64,000 bases of DNA from Populus alba (lineage: Eukaryota > Streptophyta > Magnoliopsida > Malpighiales > Salicaceae). A program made the position numbers and the translations under genes. The DNA lies in NCBI RefSeq assembly GCF_005239225.2, contig NC_133290.1:13276204-13340203 (forward strand), read 5' to 3'. A model generated the notes under the pieces. The model was given only the letters and a program-made list of their open reading frames with translations, was not told where the DNA came from and ran no database searches. Positions 25,170 to 36,941 of the stretch are shown here, one piece after another. The number at the start of each line of letters is the position of its first letter. The first letter of the stretch is position 1.

Positions 25170-28100
25170 TATTCATTGCTTTGTATCCATATTTTATATG
25201 AATGAACTTCTTTATTTAAAAAAAAAATTGAAAAAGGAAATAAACATCGAATATGATCTCCTATATATATATATAAAACATAAAAAAAAATTATTGATGC
25301 AACATTGGTATTTTAAAGAAGTAAAAAATTTTTAAAATTAGTAATTGAAAGAGATTACTTGCACGAAGATCAAAAAAGCAAATAAAAAAAATGATAAATT
25401 AAGTATTTTATTTTATATTTTATCAAATAAAATAAATAAATTTAATAAAGAAATAAAAAATTCATGATAAAGTTAATTTATCAAACCTTGTGATTTATAT
25501 AATTTTAGATTTTTATTTAACTAAAAAGCTCAATATCTCGCTAATTTAATTATTAAAATTAAATTTTAGAAAAAAATAAAATAAAATTGAGGTCGGCATA
25601 CTTTCTGATGACGAGAGAGGAAAAAAAAAAAAAAAAAACAGTCATTGTCTGTGAAGCAGGAGCGATTAAAAGCCACTCGCATTGAGGGGATTCCATTGCC
25701 GCCTTGAAAATCATCGTTTGTCCACGCAATTCCTTCGCGTGCACCCCCATAAGTTTCCTAGAGCTCCTATTGCACCTCCCAACTAATCATTTAATATATA
25801 TATATTTGTTAAAAGATGTATAGACCCTTCCATCAAATCAATTATTACCAAAAATACCAAAGGAAAAAAATAAACAAATGCCCCTACATGTCAGTTTTTT
25901 TTTTTTCTCTCGCTTCCAAGAGCAACTTCTATAAACTTGAAAATACAAATATTAAATTTCAAATTAGCTTAATTAATTAGATTTTATATTTATTTTTTAA
26001 ATATTATTAAGTTAAAGTTTTATAAATTTAAAAGTCATTAGAGACTTATATGATTATTAATTTTAAGTTTGTGAATTAATCAAGGTTACGTGTAAAATAA
26101 CCTGAATATTCATATTAATAAAAAAATATAAAAATATTATTATTTTGCTTTTAAATATAAAAAAAATCATTATTCAACTATGAAAAAAAAAAAAGTTGCA
26201 GACCAATCAGCCCCTAATTAACTCGGCAATGCTTGATGAATTACCATAAAAAGACGAAGCTACCCTCAAGCCAAAAACGCCAAACATTATATCAATCTAC
26301 AATTTCAATTAAAAAATAATGCATCTACTCCCTTGTACCACCCCCATTAAATTAATATGACTATATGATCGAGCTTCTCTATAAAATCTCAGAGTTGCCA
26401 TATCATTTGCATGTCGTTGAAACATATCTTTACATATAAAATACCAATTTCCTATATATATCAAAGTTTTTAATCAGTTTTGCATCAAGGTTCGGGTATT
26501 CTAGTTTGGATTAATTCAGATCAATTTAAAATAATTTATTTTAATTAAAAAAGAATTAAAACTTTATCTTTTAATTATTTTTAAAAAATTCATATTAAAT
26601 TTTTATTAGATTCATGAGAAGTTGAATTATGTTGATAAATATTATATCATTGTAGAAATAAATATTATATTAAGATTTAGGTTGAATTATACTTAATGAT
26701 TTTTATTTTCACTTGAAATGATAAGTAGTATATTAAGCTTTATTTGTTTTTGTGTTTTAAAAATGTTTTTGATAAAATTTGAAATTTTTTTATTTTTTTA
26801 AAATATAATTCTAATTTTTTTTAATATATTTTTAAATAAAAAAATATTTTAAAAAACAACCATAAAATAAGCCTCTCGGATTCCTCCTCCTCTCTTTATC
26901 TCCCATCTCTTCAGAAGAAACTAGCAAATAAAAAGGTGAATAATATTTTGATGAAAGGAGTGGTTGGAAAGGGTTGATCAAAATCAACAGGTGAGATCTG
27001 CAGGTCCACGCAATCAAATTAAAGAAAGGCACGAGGAGGATGGAGCCTTGAGGACATTAGATTTGCTGGACAAAATCAAAAGGGACTGTTACTAATTAAT
27101 TCCTTCGATAAGATCGAATGGGTTATTTACCATCATTTAACAGTTGTTAATTAATCCTAGCTTGATCAGGTGAACTAACTTTAAAAAATTGGGACTTGTA
27201 GCCTTACTGAAATCAATTTTTTAAGTTAAATTGAATAAAATAGTAAATTAAAAAAAATAAGTGTTTGAAAACGTAATAATCATTGTTTTTTCAAATTATT
27301 TTTTACTTATAAATATGTTAAAATAATGTTTTTTTTAAAAAAATTATTTTATAACATTAACACATCAAAACAATTTAAAAATATTAAAAATAAAATAATT
27401 TTAAGTAAAAAAAATGAATTTTGGCTGATCCTGGTTTGGACCGGAATCTCAAACAAGACCAAATTTTGGTTATGCTCATTGATTTTTATCTGCTTAACAT
27501 GAACGAATCAATATCAATAATAATAAAAAAAATAACATTATTTTAATAAATAAAAAAATTATTAATTGGGTCAATGATTCAATGACCCATACTATTTCTA
27601 AGCTACAATACATGTTGGCTCTTGGAGTGTAATGTTCAGGTAACATGAAGTTGTTTGACAACATTATTAAACTTGTTTAATTTGGATTTTAAATTAAAAT
27701 ATTTAGGAGTTTTTCCAACCTGAATAGTTGATTTGATGTATCTAAAAAAAATCTAAATGAAAAATAAAAATATAATTTAATTTTTATATAAAAAATTCAA
27801 AATAATATATTTTTTTATATTAAGACGGAGACCTTTTGGATTAATTTGGGTTTCGTAATTTAATTCATTAAATTCATAATCTGAGTTATAAATTCTGCTA
27901 GGTTCAATAACTATTTTTTTATTTAATTATAAAATAATAAAAATAAATACTTGTAAAATTAAACACATGCCAAACACTGGAACATTTGCTATTTTCCTAC
28001 CTATTTTAGTATATTTTGGCAGTGTAATGTAATTGTAATGTGTGGTTTAATTGTAGAGTCAAAGGCTGGATGATAGTTTTTCCTAAGTTTCCATGGAAAC

Positions 28101-28480
28101 AGTTTTTGTTTCACTAGCACATTAGGTACTTCAACGGCTATGGCTGTTATTTTCTTTTCAAAAAAATCCAAATGCATCCCTAGAAATCATCCATTTATTA
28201 TCTTAGGAATTGAGCTCAAATACAAATAGTAATAAATTCTTCATAATATAATATTTTTAATTATCTGAAGATTCAGTGATCATAAATAGCTATATACAAA
28301 GCATAGCATGTCTTTCTATATTAAATTACTTCTGAAAAAATTAAAATCAAACCCATTTTACTGAAGAGAAATTTCGGCTGGTATCTATAAATTATAAAAT
28401 GCAAATAAGATATATAATCCCCTTTATTAAAGCCTGATCAATTGAAGTACAGATTATTTTACAGTTCTTTATGAAACTAA
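25170..28480. other. AT-rich spacer with further MITE copies
   Basis: No gene can be supported. A MITE-like copy occupies about 27260-27420, and a shorter core-like stretch lies at 26745-26870. ORFs here (for example 25559-25750 and 26832-27032 on the minus strand) have no domain, splice context or codon-like composition. Confidence 0.5.
27260..27420 (+). mobile_element. MITE copy, same family as 36735-36941
   Basis: It begins 'gtgtttgaaaacgtaataa', matching the family end, and carries the core 'taacacatcaaaacaattt' near 27358. It ends in an A-rich stretch around 27415. The limits are approximate. Confidence 0.55.
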
Positions 28481-28602
28481 AAGCATTTCACTTACAAATT
28501 AACAAGAAGCACCAACGTGAAGCATGGTAATTTCAAGACCTCCAAAGGCAGGAATATTTTATGGAAAAAAAAAAAACAGAAAACTGTAAGATTAATTAAG
28601 AT

Positions 28603-29607
28603 CTAGGCTTCAAAGTGCTCCATCTGGACATCCTTGGACTTGAGAGGGATATATTCCCCAAGATAAACTTCAAGGTGGTCTGACAAGGAGGACTTGTCAA
28701 TATTCTCATGGTGATAGGATTTGCAGACAAAGTAGAGAACTGTTTGGATGACGAGGCCGAAGAGAATCACCTTAAACAGCAACAACAAGCAAAGCAATCC
28801 CATTCCAATTCTGATTTCCATTGTCCACTCAAGAACAACAAAAGTCTCGAACAGGAATTGAATTCCCACAAAACATATTCCAACCACAATAAAAATAGCA
28901 GCTGAAATTCCCATCTTGCCTTTTATCAATTCCTTGCTCTTCATCATGGCTTTAATCCCATAAAAGTCTTCCAGAACAGAAATCACACTCGCCAGATGCC
29001 AAACTATGGTGATATACAGCAAACCCACAGAATATAAGACAACAAGAACAACGAGAAACAAAGTCCTGAATCCAGCTGCAGGTACATGGTTGAAAAGAGT
29101 AACAGACAAGATGATCAAAACCACCATGGAAAAGATGTTATAGAGCACAACAACAGCAAAACTCCATATAAAGGTGACCATGAGTCTCTTCCAGACCTTT
29201 GGCACAACACTCATGATCTTCTTGAAGGTGATTGGCTTGGCAGTGTATATGCAAGCTATGGTATAGACAACTGCAGATGTGGAAAGAAGGGAAAAGATTA
29301 GGAGGAAAGTGAAGTATGCAAACTTGAAGAGCCAGAAGGCAGTCCATTCCGCGGAGATGTTATCAGAGAGTTTATCGTGTTTTGGCGTGCCGGGTTGGGT
29401 GAAGTCTAAGGTATCTTCATTGTCAAGGATCTTGAAGAAAATCATTTGGGATATTTGCATTTGAGCTAGGAAGATGAAGGACAGTGGAAGGATGAGAGCT
29501 AGGGTTATCTTGCTGAAGATTTTTCTCCATGTCAAGATGATCTTGAAGGATTCTTTGAAGATGCCAAAGAACCCGAGAAACTGGAGCTCTTCTTGTTCTC
29601 TGTCCAT
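28603..29607 (-). CDS. Multi-pass membrane protein, tandem copy 1
   Basis: Intronless frame of 334 residues, starting MDREQEELQFLGFFGIF. An in-frame ATG 51 bases upstream exists (29658), but this start is chosen because copy 2 begins with the same residues and has the same length. About six hydrophobic segments (near residues 30-50, 90-115, 135-165, 170-195, 215-240, 260-290) indicate an integral membrane protein. The conserved C-terminal part reads LVIQTVLYFVCKSYHHEN. The family looks like the plant group of At4g19950/At5g44860-type transmembrane proteins, sometimes annotated as 'polyadenylate-binding protein 1-B-binding protein'. That name comes from databases and the function is unknown. 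The frame is intact, and it lies 2.2 kb from its sister gene. Confidence 0.85.
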   Translation of the reverse strand: MDREQEELQFLGFFGIFKESFKIILTWRKIFSKITLALILPLSFIFLAQMQISQMIFFKILDNEDTLDFTQPGTPKHDKLSDNISAEWTAFWLFKFAYFTFLLIFSLLSTSAVVYTIACIYTAKPITFKKIMSVVPKVWKRLMVTFIWSFAVVVLYNIFSMVVLIILSVTLFNHVPAAGFRTLFLVVLVVLYSVGLLYITIVWHLASVISVLEDFYGIKAMMKSKELIKGKMGISAAIFIVVGICFVGIQFLFETFVVLEWTMEIRIGMGLLCLLLLFKVILFGLVIQTVLYFVCKSYHHENIDKSSLSDHLEVYLGEYIPLKSKDVQMEHFEA

Positions 29608-31809
29608 GGTTTTTTTCCTCTCCTTCTTCACAAAGAAATGGGTGATGGAGGGAGGCATTGAGTCGTTGCCTAGTTGGCATTAAAAGGTAGATTTCAGAAA
29701 ACAAAAGTGGACTTTCATTTGACAAATTGCCCATGGTCTTCTTATGAATTACTTGTAAAACATTATAATATTGATAGATTCTTGGAGGGTAATGAAGGGA
29801 TTATGAGAATTATACTATCGGGTGCTTGGCTATGTTGCAATGGCAGACACATGGTGTTAATTTTAAGCTAGCCAGTCACCATCCCGTGAGAATTGTGGGC
29901 ACCTATAAGTTGGAAATTTTGTATGAAAAATAAATCAGCAGTTATATATCATTTTTGCTTAAGCTTAAACGTATCATTTGTTGTGTGTTAACCAATATAA
30001 TCATTTGATATCTCTCTTAATTATTTGAAATTAATTAAGTCTAGTTATAATAGAAATGGTTAAAAGGGAGAAAAAGATGAAACATCACCATGTGTCCATG
30101 TCGAATTACAACAAATTAATAAATTAATTATTCAAGACTCAAAAGCAGGACATTTATTAGTCAACCTGGCGTGGACTTACAAATGAAAAACCAGACGAGG
30201 AAGATTCCAATCCAATCTAGGGAGTTCTGAATTCCAATTTTCTTGCAAACAATAATCCACCGACGTCTTTCGAAGGTGGATTCCATTAAGAAAACAACCT
30301 TTTGCAATTGTAAGAAAGGGGTTTCAGAAAAAAGCATTGAAAAAAAAAAAAAGGGGTGGGGAGGGGGATTTAAAGGTTTAGATTTCTTGTTTTCCCATAC
30401 AGATTGGTACAGCGATGCAACCATTGTTTCGTTAATTTTTTTTTTAAAATTTTAAATTATTTGATGTGTTAATATTAAAAATATTTTTTTAAAATAAAAA
30501 AAATCCCTATAATTATCAAATACACACCTAATTAACGTGGGTTGGATTGGCTATGTGGTGGGATGATGTTGAATTCGGACTTACTTTTTGAGCCTCTCCC
30601 ATCTTGGTTGATAGGGCAATTTTCTGTTCTTATACCTGAGAAATGAATGGTTTATAATTTGGGGGAGGAGAAGGGAATTGAAGTATAATGTATAACCTAT
30701 TCTTCCCATTTTGCTTTGAGATTGAAAATTTTCAATTATTATTATGCATTTTTCGATTTATACAAAACAAAAAAGAGTTGGAAATTGTTTTTCTAACTAA
30801 TGAAAGTCTAACTAATTAAGGGATTGAGAGGTCTACACAGTGAGAAATTAGTGAGATTTCTTTTTTTCAGAATCTTACTCGATGTTACAGGTTTATTTAA
30901 TGTTGTTCTCATTTCTCCTTCTTTTATTATCCATCGTAAAGTCAAAATTATATATGAAAGGAAAATAATTAATTCAAAATAGCCACATGTATTAGAAGAA
31001 AATAGTTTGTAAAATTTCTGTGTTTTATTAAATAAGTATGTCTAGAAGGTTTAGATTACATAAAGATGATAGATCATACGTTTTTTCTATCTTTTTCACT
31101 TGTTTTTTTTTTAATATAATTATCATGTTTAATCATGGGTAATTTAGTATTTAAACATATATAAAATATTATTTAATTTAAAAAAATCGGTTGCACGTGT
31201 TTGAATGATTAGACCGGGTTGACTTATATCTTTTTTTTGAAATCCTTTTTTACCTGATCTCATGTATTGATTATGAGTTTCACATCTTAACCCAGCTTGA
31301 CTCATTCTAATATTATATTTTGTTTTTTGTTGGTTGTTGTTTGTAATTTTTTTTACCATATTATCAAATTAATTAAGATTTAACCCAATTCTTGAAGTTC
31401 TCCTACTTCTTTAGAAACTTTACCATCACCTAAATATTTTTTTTCGCACTTAAAATAAGTTTGGTTCGGCCAACAATATAGTACCATCAATCTAGTTAAC
31501 AAAAATTTATTTAAAAATTTGGTGGATTAACTGATTAATCATATATTATTATTTTAATATTATTTTTTTAAAAAATATATCATCTTCAAAATATTTTTAA
31601 AATTAAACTGCACCTGGATGGACAAGGATATGATACTATAATATAATATAGAAACACAAGGAGAATCGAGATGATCGCATTGAGTTTATTTGTTTGTTAA
31701 TAATACCTAACTAATCAACAATGGACCATCCCGCAACACACTCTGGGATGCTTGGCTAGCATTGACTACATATGGTTTTAAGACCTCTGGATAAAATAGA
31801 AAGGAAGAC
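29608..31809. other. Spacer between the tandem membrane-protein genes
   Basis: The part adjoining 29608 up to about 29850 is the promoter side of copy 1 and resembles 32815-33015 upstream of copy 2. A block at 30555-30645 resembles 35400-35495. A MITE core (ttgatgtgttaatatta) lies near 30461. At 31190-31340 there is a dispersed repeat with 'gaccgggttgacttatat'. No other gene is seen. Confidence 0.5.
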
Positions 31810-32814
31810 CTAGACTTGCAATTGCTCCATTTGGACATCCTTGGACTTCAGAGCAACATACTCCCCAAGATAAACCTCAAGATGATCCGACAAGGAGGAC
31901 TTGCTGATATTCTCATGGTGATACGATTTGCACACAAAGTAGAGAACAGTTTGGATGACAAGGTCGAAGAGCATCACCTTACACAGCAAGAAGAAGCAAG
32001 CTATTCCCACTCCAATTCTGATTCCCAATGGCTTGTGCAAAACCACAAAAAACTCGTATAGCAGCTGAATTCCCACGAAACAAACTCCAACCACAATAAA
32101 AACAGCTACTGTAACTCCCATCTGGCCCTTGATTAGGTTTTTGCTCTTGATCATGGCTTTAATCCCGTAAACATCTTCTAAAACAGAGACCACACTAGCC
32201 AGATGCCATACTATGGTGATATACAACATCCCCACGGAATATATGATGATAAGAGCAACAAGAACCGCAATTCTAAATCCGACTGCATTTACATGAAAAA
32301 CAACTTGAGTCCACAAGGTTAAAAACACCACAGCTGCAATGATGTTATAGAGCACAACAACAACAAAACTCCATAAAAAGGTGACCATGAGTCTCTTCCA
32401 GACCTTTGGCACAACACTCATGATCTTCTTGAAGGTGATTGGCTTGGCAGTGTATATGCAAGCTATGGTATAAACAACTGCAGATGTGGAGAGAAGGGAA
32501 AAGATTAGAAGGAAAGTAAAGTAGGCAAATTTGAAGAGCCAAAAGGCAGTCCATTCCGCGGAGATGTTATCAGAGAGTTTATCATGTTTTGGTGTGCCAG
32601 ATTGGGTGAAGTATAAGGCATCTTCATTGTCGAGGATATTGAAGAAAATCATTTGGGATATTTGCATATGAGCTAGGAAGATGAAGGATAGTGGAAGGAT
32701 GAGAGCTAAGCTTATCTGGCTGAAGATTTTTCTCCATGTCAAGATGATCTTGAAGGATTCTTTGAAGATGCCAAAGAACCCAAGAAACTGAAGCTCTTCT
32801 TGTTCTCTGTCCAT
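31810..32814 (-). CDS. Multi-pass membrane protein, tandem copy 2
   Basis: Intronless frame of 334 residues, the same length as copy 1 and starting with the same MDREQEELQF. An upstream in-frame ATG at 32835 is not conserved in copy 1 and is disfavoured. Residues 1 to about 165 are almost identical to copy 1. Residues 166-210 differ strongly (AAVVFLTLWTQVVFHVNAVG against SMVVLIILSVTLFNHVPAAG), and the C-terminal third is similar with scattered changes. Multiple hydrophobic segments are retained. It is a recent tandem duplicate with an intact frame. Function is unknown, as for copy 1. Confidence 0.85.
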   Translation of the reverse strand: MDREQEELQFLGFFGIFKESFKIILTWRKIFSQISLALILPLSFIFLAHMQISQMIFFNILDNEDALYFTQSGTPKHDKLSDNISAEWTAFWLFKFAYFTFLLIFSLLSTSAVVYTIACIYTAKPITFKKIMSVVPKVWKRLMVTFLWSFVVVVLYNIIAAVVFLTLWTQVVFHVNAVGFRIAVLVALIIIYSVGMLYITIVWHLASVVSVLEDVYGIKAMIKSKNLIKGQMGVTVAVFIVVGVCFVGIQLLYEFFVVLHKPLGIRIGVGIACFFLLCKVMLFDLVIQTVLYFVCKSYHHENISKSSLSDHLEVYLGEYVALKSKDVQMEQLQV

Positions 32815-33426
32815 GATTTTCCCCCCCTTCTTCACAGAGAAACGAGTGATGGAGGAATTGAGATGCTGGCATTGATAAGGGTAGATGGCTGACAGAACGG
32901 AGTTTTAATTTGATAGATTGCCCCTGGTCTTCATATGAATTACGCATAAACCATTATAGTCGAGAAAAACTTTTGGAGGGCATTGGGAGAATTATGGGAT
33001 ACGTTTTATTAGGTATGGTGACATGACAACAATGACATATTCATATCTCCAATGCAAAAAATTAAATTAATAAAATGATTTTTTAAATAATAAAAATATA
33101 ATTTTTTTGATTATATGCATTCTAATGATAAAAAACTATTTAGAAAAGTCATTTATTTTTTAATATATTTCATGTTAAATTCATTTTTATATAATTATGT
33201 AACTAATTTAGATATTTTATATATAATATAATTATGATGTTATTAATTATATAATTAATATTAGTAATTTATAAAAATAATATAAAATTTAATGAAATAA
33301 TATTAAAGTTAAAAGATATAATTTAAAATTAAACTTAAAATTTATTAATATGAATATTTTTAATTTTTAGTTTTATATGTTACTGTTAAAAATTTTAATT
33401 TTTTAAAAGTAAATTCAAATTCATGC

Positions 33427-33520
33427 TTTGAAAAAATAACCGCCACCATAAAAAATGACCGCCACCATTTTTAATTTTAAAATTTCAAATTTCGAAAAAA
33501 TAACCGCCACCATTTTAATT
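33427..33520. repeat. Short 'ataaccgccaccat' direct repeats
   Basis: The phrase 'gaaaaaataaccgccaccat' occurs at about 33429 and 33493, with a partial copy 'aatgaccgccaccat' between. The repeats end directly where transposase homology starts and may be part of the element's subterminal region. Confidence 0.55.
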
Positions 33521-33524
33521 TTAA

Positions 33525-34303
33525 GTTTTTGGTGATTGGTATCTAAGGGCACCAAACGAGGCCGATGTTTGTCGATTATTATCAATTGGAGAGCAGCGTG
33601 GATTTCCAGGGATGTTAGGGAGCATTGATTGTATGCATTGGAAATGAGAGAAATGCCCAACTGCATGGCATGGGATGTATACTGGTCATTGTCGTGAACC
33701 AACTATAATTTTAGAGGCGGTGGCTTCACAAGATCTTTGGATATGGCATGCCTTTTTTGGAATGCCTGGATCATTAAATGATATTAATGTTCTTGATCGG
33801 TCACCTATCTTCGCTGCACTTGCTGAAGGTCGTACTGCTCCTGTCAATTATACAATTAATGGGCATGAATATACAATGGGATACTATTTAACAGATGGGA
33901 TTTATCCTAATTGGTCAACTTTTGTTAAAACAATCCCAAGGCCATTAGGAGCAAAGAGAAAATATTTTGCAAGTAAGCAAGAGTCTGCAAGAAAGGATGT
34001 AGAGCGGGCATTCAGAGTCCTCCAATCTCGTTTTGCAATTGTACGTGGACCTGTTCGATACTGGGATGAAGAAACACTTGCAAATATTATGAAAGCTTGC
34101 ATAATAATGCATAATATGATTATTGAAGATGAAGGAACAATGAACCTTGGATTTGACCATGAACGTGAAGTTAATTAATCTATATCAGTGTCACATGGTG
34201 AAATACCAGAACTACATGATTTTCTTCAAACTTATAATCGAATCAGGGATGAGCAACTAGCTCTCAACTACAAGAAGATTTGGTTGAACATTTATGGGAA
34301 TAA
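33525..34303 (+). pseudogene. PIF/Harbinger transposase remnant
   Basis: The translated stretch matches plant PIF/Harbinger DDE transposases: GFPGMLGSIDCMHW (first Asp), then WIWHAFFGMPGSLNDINVL (second Asp), then GYYLTDGIYPNWSTFVKTI, and KDVERAFRVLQSRFAIVRGP (candidate catalytic Glu). The copy is dead: the N-terminal part is missing before about 33525, a TGA at 33645-33647 replaces a conserved Trp, a TAA lies at 34176-34178, and a frameshift near 34250 puts the conserved end (LQEDLVEHLWE, stop at 34301-34303) in another frame. The longest open piece, 33675-34178, could still be annotated as a 167-residue protein by automatic pipelines. No Myb-like partner gene or clear terminal inverted repeats were found. 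Confidence 0.9.
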
Positions 34304-34376
34304 TATGGTAACGAGTAGAATCATTAGATTTGAACTTCTTATGTCATCAGAATTTTCAAGTTTTTTATGTTTTTTT

Positions 34377-34560
34377 TTTCATTATAGTTGTTATCTTTTA
34401 AGTTAATTAATCCTATTTATTGTTGTTTTTTATTGTTGTTTTTCATTATGGTTGTTATCTTTTAAGTTAATTAATCCTACTTATTGTTGTTTTTCTATTG
34501 TTGTTTTTCATTATGGTTGTTATCTTTTAAGTTAATTGATCCTACTTATTATTGTTAAGT
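34377..34560 (+). repeat. Three-copy tandem repeat of about 65 bp
   Basis: A unit of about 65 bases, containing 'ggttgttatcttttaagtta' and 'tcctacttattgttg', is repeated nearly three times just downstream of the transposase remnant. The copies differ at only a few positions, so the expansion is younger than the decay of the transposase. No coding role. Confidence 0.85.
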
Positions 34561-36734
34561 GTTAGAAGAACTTCAAATAAGTATTATGAATTGATACCAC
34601 TTTTATAACAATATATTTAAAATAACCAATAAATTTCTAAATATTTAATTAAAAATACATTACATTAAACAATAAATAAATCTAGTTAATTAAAAATACA
34701 TTACATTAAAACATAAATAAATCTAGTTAATTATAAATAATTAAATAAAATTTCTATGTTTAAAAAAAAAAAAAAAAGCCGTTGACCATTTTGGCCATTT
34801 CTACAGTTAAATGTAGAAATGGTTCTTCACAAAGCAAAAAAACCATTTTGGCTACTACTTTACATGTCCGTTGGAGTGCTGAAAATAGAAAAATAGAAGG
34901 CATAGTACATATGGCTTTTCATTTTGGCAGCTCCAACATGCTTGCCCATATAAAAAATATTATTTTAAAAATAAAAAATATTGTAAAAACAATCGTTATT
35001 TATACTTCTAAACATCGAGATATCAAATGGAATTCGCCCACGTGTGTATTGTGAAATATCTAATATTATTTTGCTTGATTTATAATAACTTTATTTGTAT
35101 ATCTATTTTTCTGTCCTTATGTCTCAAAAAGAAAGCGTCACCGCGTTATCTTCAAGCTAAAGAAACTTTATAAAGGGGGATAACGCGTTTTGGAAACATT
35201 TTCTTTTTCATGATAATGAAGGATTTGGGGGTGAATTTCTATCTCCTAACTCGAAAGGTGGAAACTTTCTCTGCAATCTTTCTCTGCTGTGGGGACATCG
35301 CTAGCTTGTTCAAGTCTTCGCAGAAGATACAGATGAATGAAGTAAGTTTCCAAGCAAGCCAGTGAGCTTTGACTTCCAAGTCTTCGAAGTTTTAATAATG
35401 TTGACTGGGTGTTTTCCACGTTGAATTTGGACATGCTTTTCGGCCTCCCCCCTCCTTGGCAGACGGGACAATTTTCTGCTCTTAAACTTGAGTTAAAGCC
35501 GGGTTATCTGCCTGAAATCTCAAAAAAAAAAAAAAAAAAACATAAAATGAAGTTAAAGACAACTTCTATTACAAATCCAGAGAAAGACACCCCGAAAAAG
35601 CCTTTGAACTGAACTTTTGTCTGTCCCATTTTCCACAACTTGAACCAGTTCCCACTTCGAAGTTCAGACATGAACCTACTTGGATATGTGGGTTGCCGAT
35701 CCATTGCACAAATCCTAGCCACCGAGCTAGCTGGGTTTTGCATGCAAATTTATCTTACATACAAAGTACAAACCACATGTAAGAGAATGCATTGCTATAA
35801 ACCTGGCCTGACTTTGTTGCTTAACTCGACAAACTCGTAATTTATAGTCTGAATTGTGTCTCCTTTGTTAATTTTATCGTTTGCAACTCTTGTGTGGCTT
35901 GCATCAAAATTGTTTCAAAAGTAAAGAAACATGAAACTTTTTCACTTTGTGTTACGTTTGTAAACCTGTTCACACTTAAAATCTTTCAGCTTGATTTTAA
36001 AATAAATAGAAAGAGAGTTATCTTGAGATAATTTGATAAATTCAAAAAACAAAAAAACAAAAAAAAAACAAAAATAGGTCATGCTAATCTAGTTAATTCA
36101 TTAAACTTGTGGCTCCAGTTAATAAACTCCACTGTATTGAATTCATTTTTTTTTTTATCTTATTATATAATAAAAAATAAAAATTAATTAATTTATCACC
36201 TAATACAATTTAATAAAAACCTCACACTAAATAAAATAAAAATTAAAAAAACAGAGCCTCTTAAAATAAAGCCTAGAAGTGTGCGTTAGAGGGGGGGTTG
36301 CAGGCCTGACCTGTTATTTTTTTTTCATGTTTATAAAAGTGGATGATCACACCCTTTATTTAAAAAAAAAAAAAATAAATTACATAAAAGACATGTTTTC
36401 ATGATCCATCTAGGGAATTCAACGAGTTGGCTCATATAATGTGTTATCTATAAAAGTAAACACAATATTGTTCCAACACGAATCAAACTTGTGACTAAAA
36501 CATAAAAAACTAAGAATTGAATTTGATATAAAATAAAATAAAATTAATTAAAAAAAGGATTCAAAACAAAAAATAATAATACAAAAAATAAAAATCAAAT
36601 CTGATAAAAAAATAAAATGACTTCCACCTTTTTATTTTGGTAGGTCGGCGCAAATTTTGCAAAAAAAAAGGTTGTTGAAGCCTCTTCGTTGCTCCATCAC
36701 CGATACACGCTGGACCTTCAAAAAGATCTTAGTG

Positions 36735-36941
36735 CCCGTTTGACATTGAGTTTCAACATGTTTTTTGAAAAATTTCAAAATTTTTTTTTGGGCTAAAATT
36801 GAGTGATGTTTATACTTTTTAAATCGTTTTGATGTGCTGATATCAAAAATAATTTTTAAAAAAATAAAAAAATATTATTTGCATGCTTTTCGACACGAAA
36901 AGCTATTTGAAAAACAACCGCTACCACACTTCCAAACACCC
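36735..36941. mobile_element. Well-preserved MITE with 8-bp flanking direct repeat
   Basis: The left end is CCCGTTTGACATTGAG and the right end, read inward, GGGTGTTTGGAAGTGTGG, so the termini are imperfect inverted repeats. The copy is flanked on both sides by the same octamer TCTTAGTG (36727-36734 and 36942-36949). An 8-bp duplication points to the hAT superfamily. The interior is AT-rich with the core 'ttgatgtgctgatatcaaaa'. It encodes no protein and would need a transposase from elsewhere. Related copies occur at 11599, 23177, 23560, 24955, 27260, about 30430 and about 50230. Confidence 0.75.

Noticed and set aside
34377..34560. CRISPR-like array
   Set aside because: The repeats are directly adjacent with no unique spacers, the DNA is plant nuclear, and no cas genes are present.
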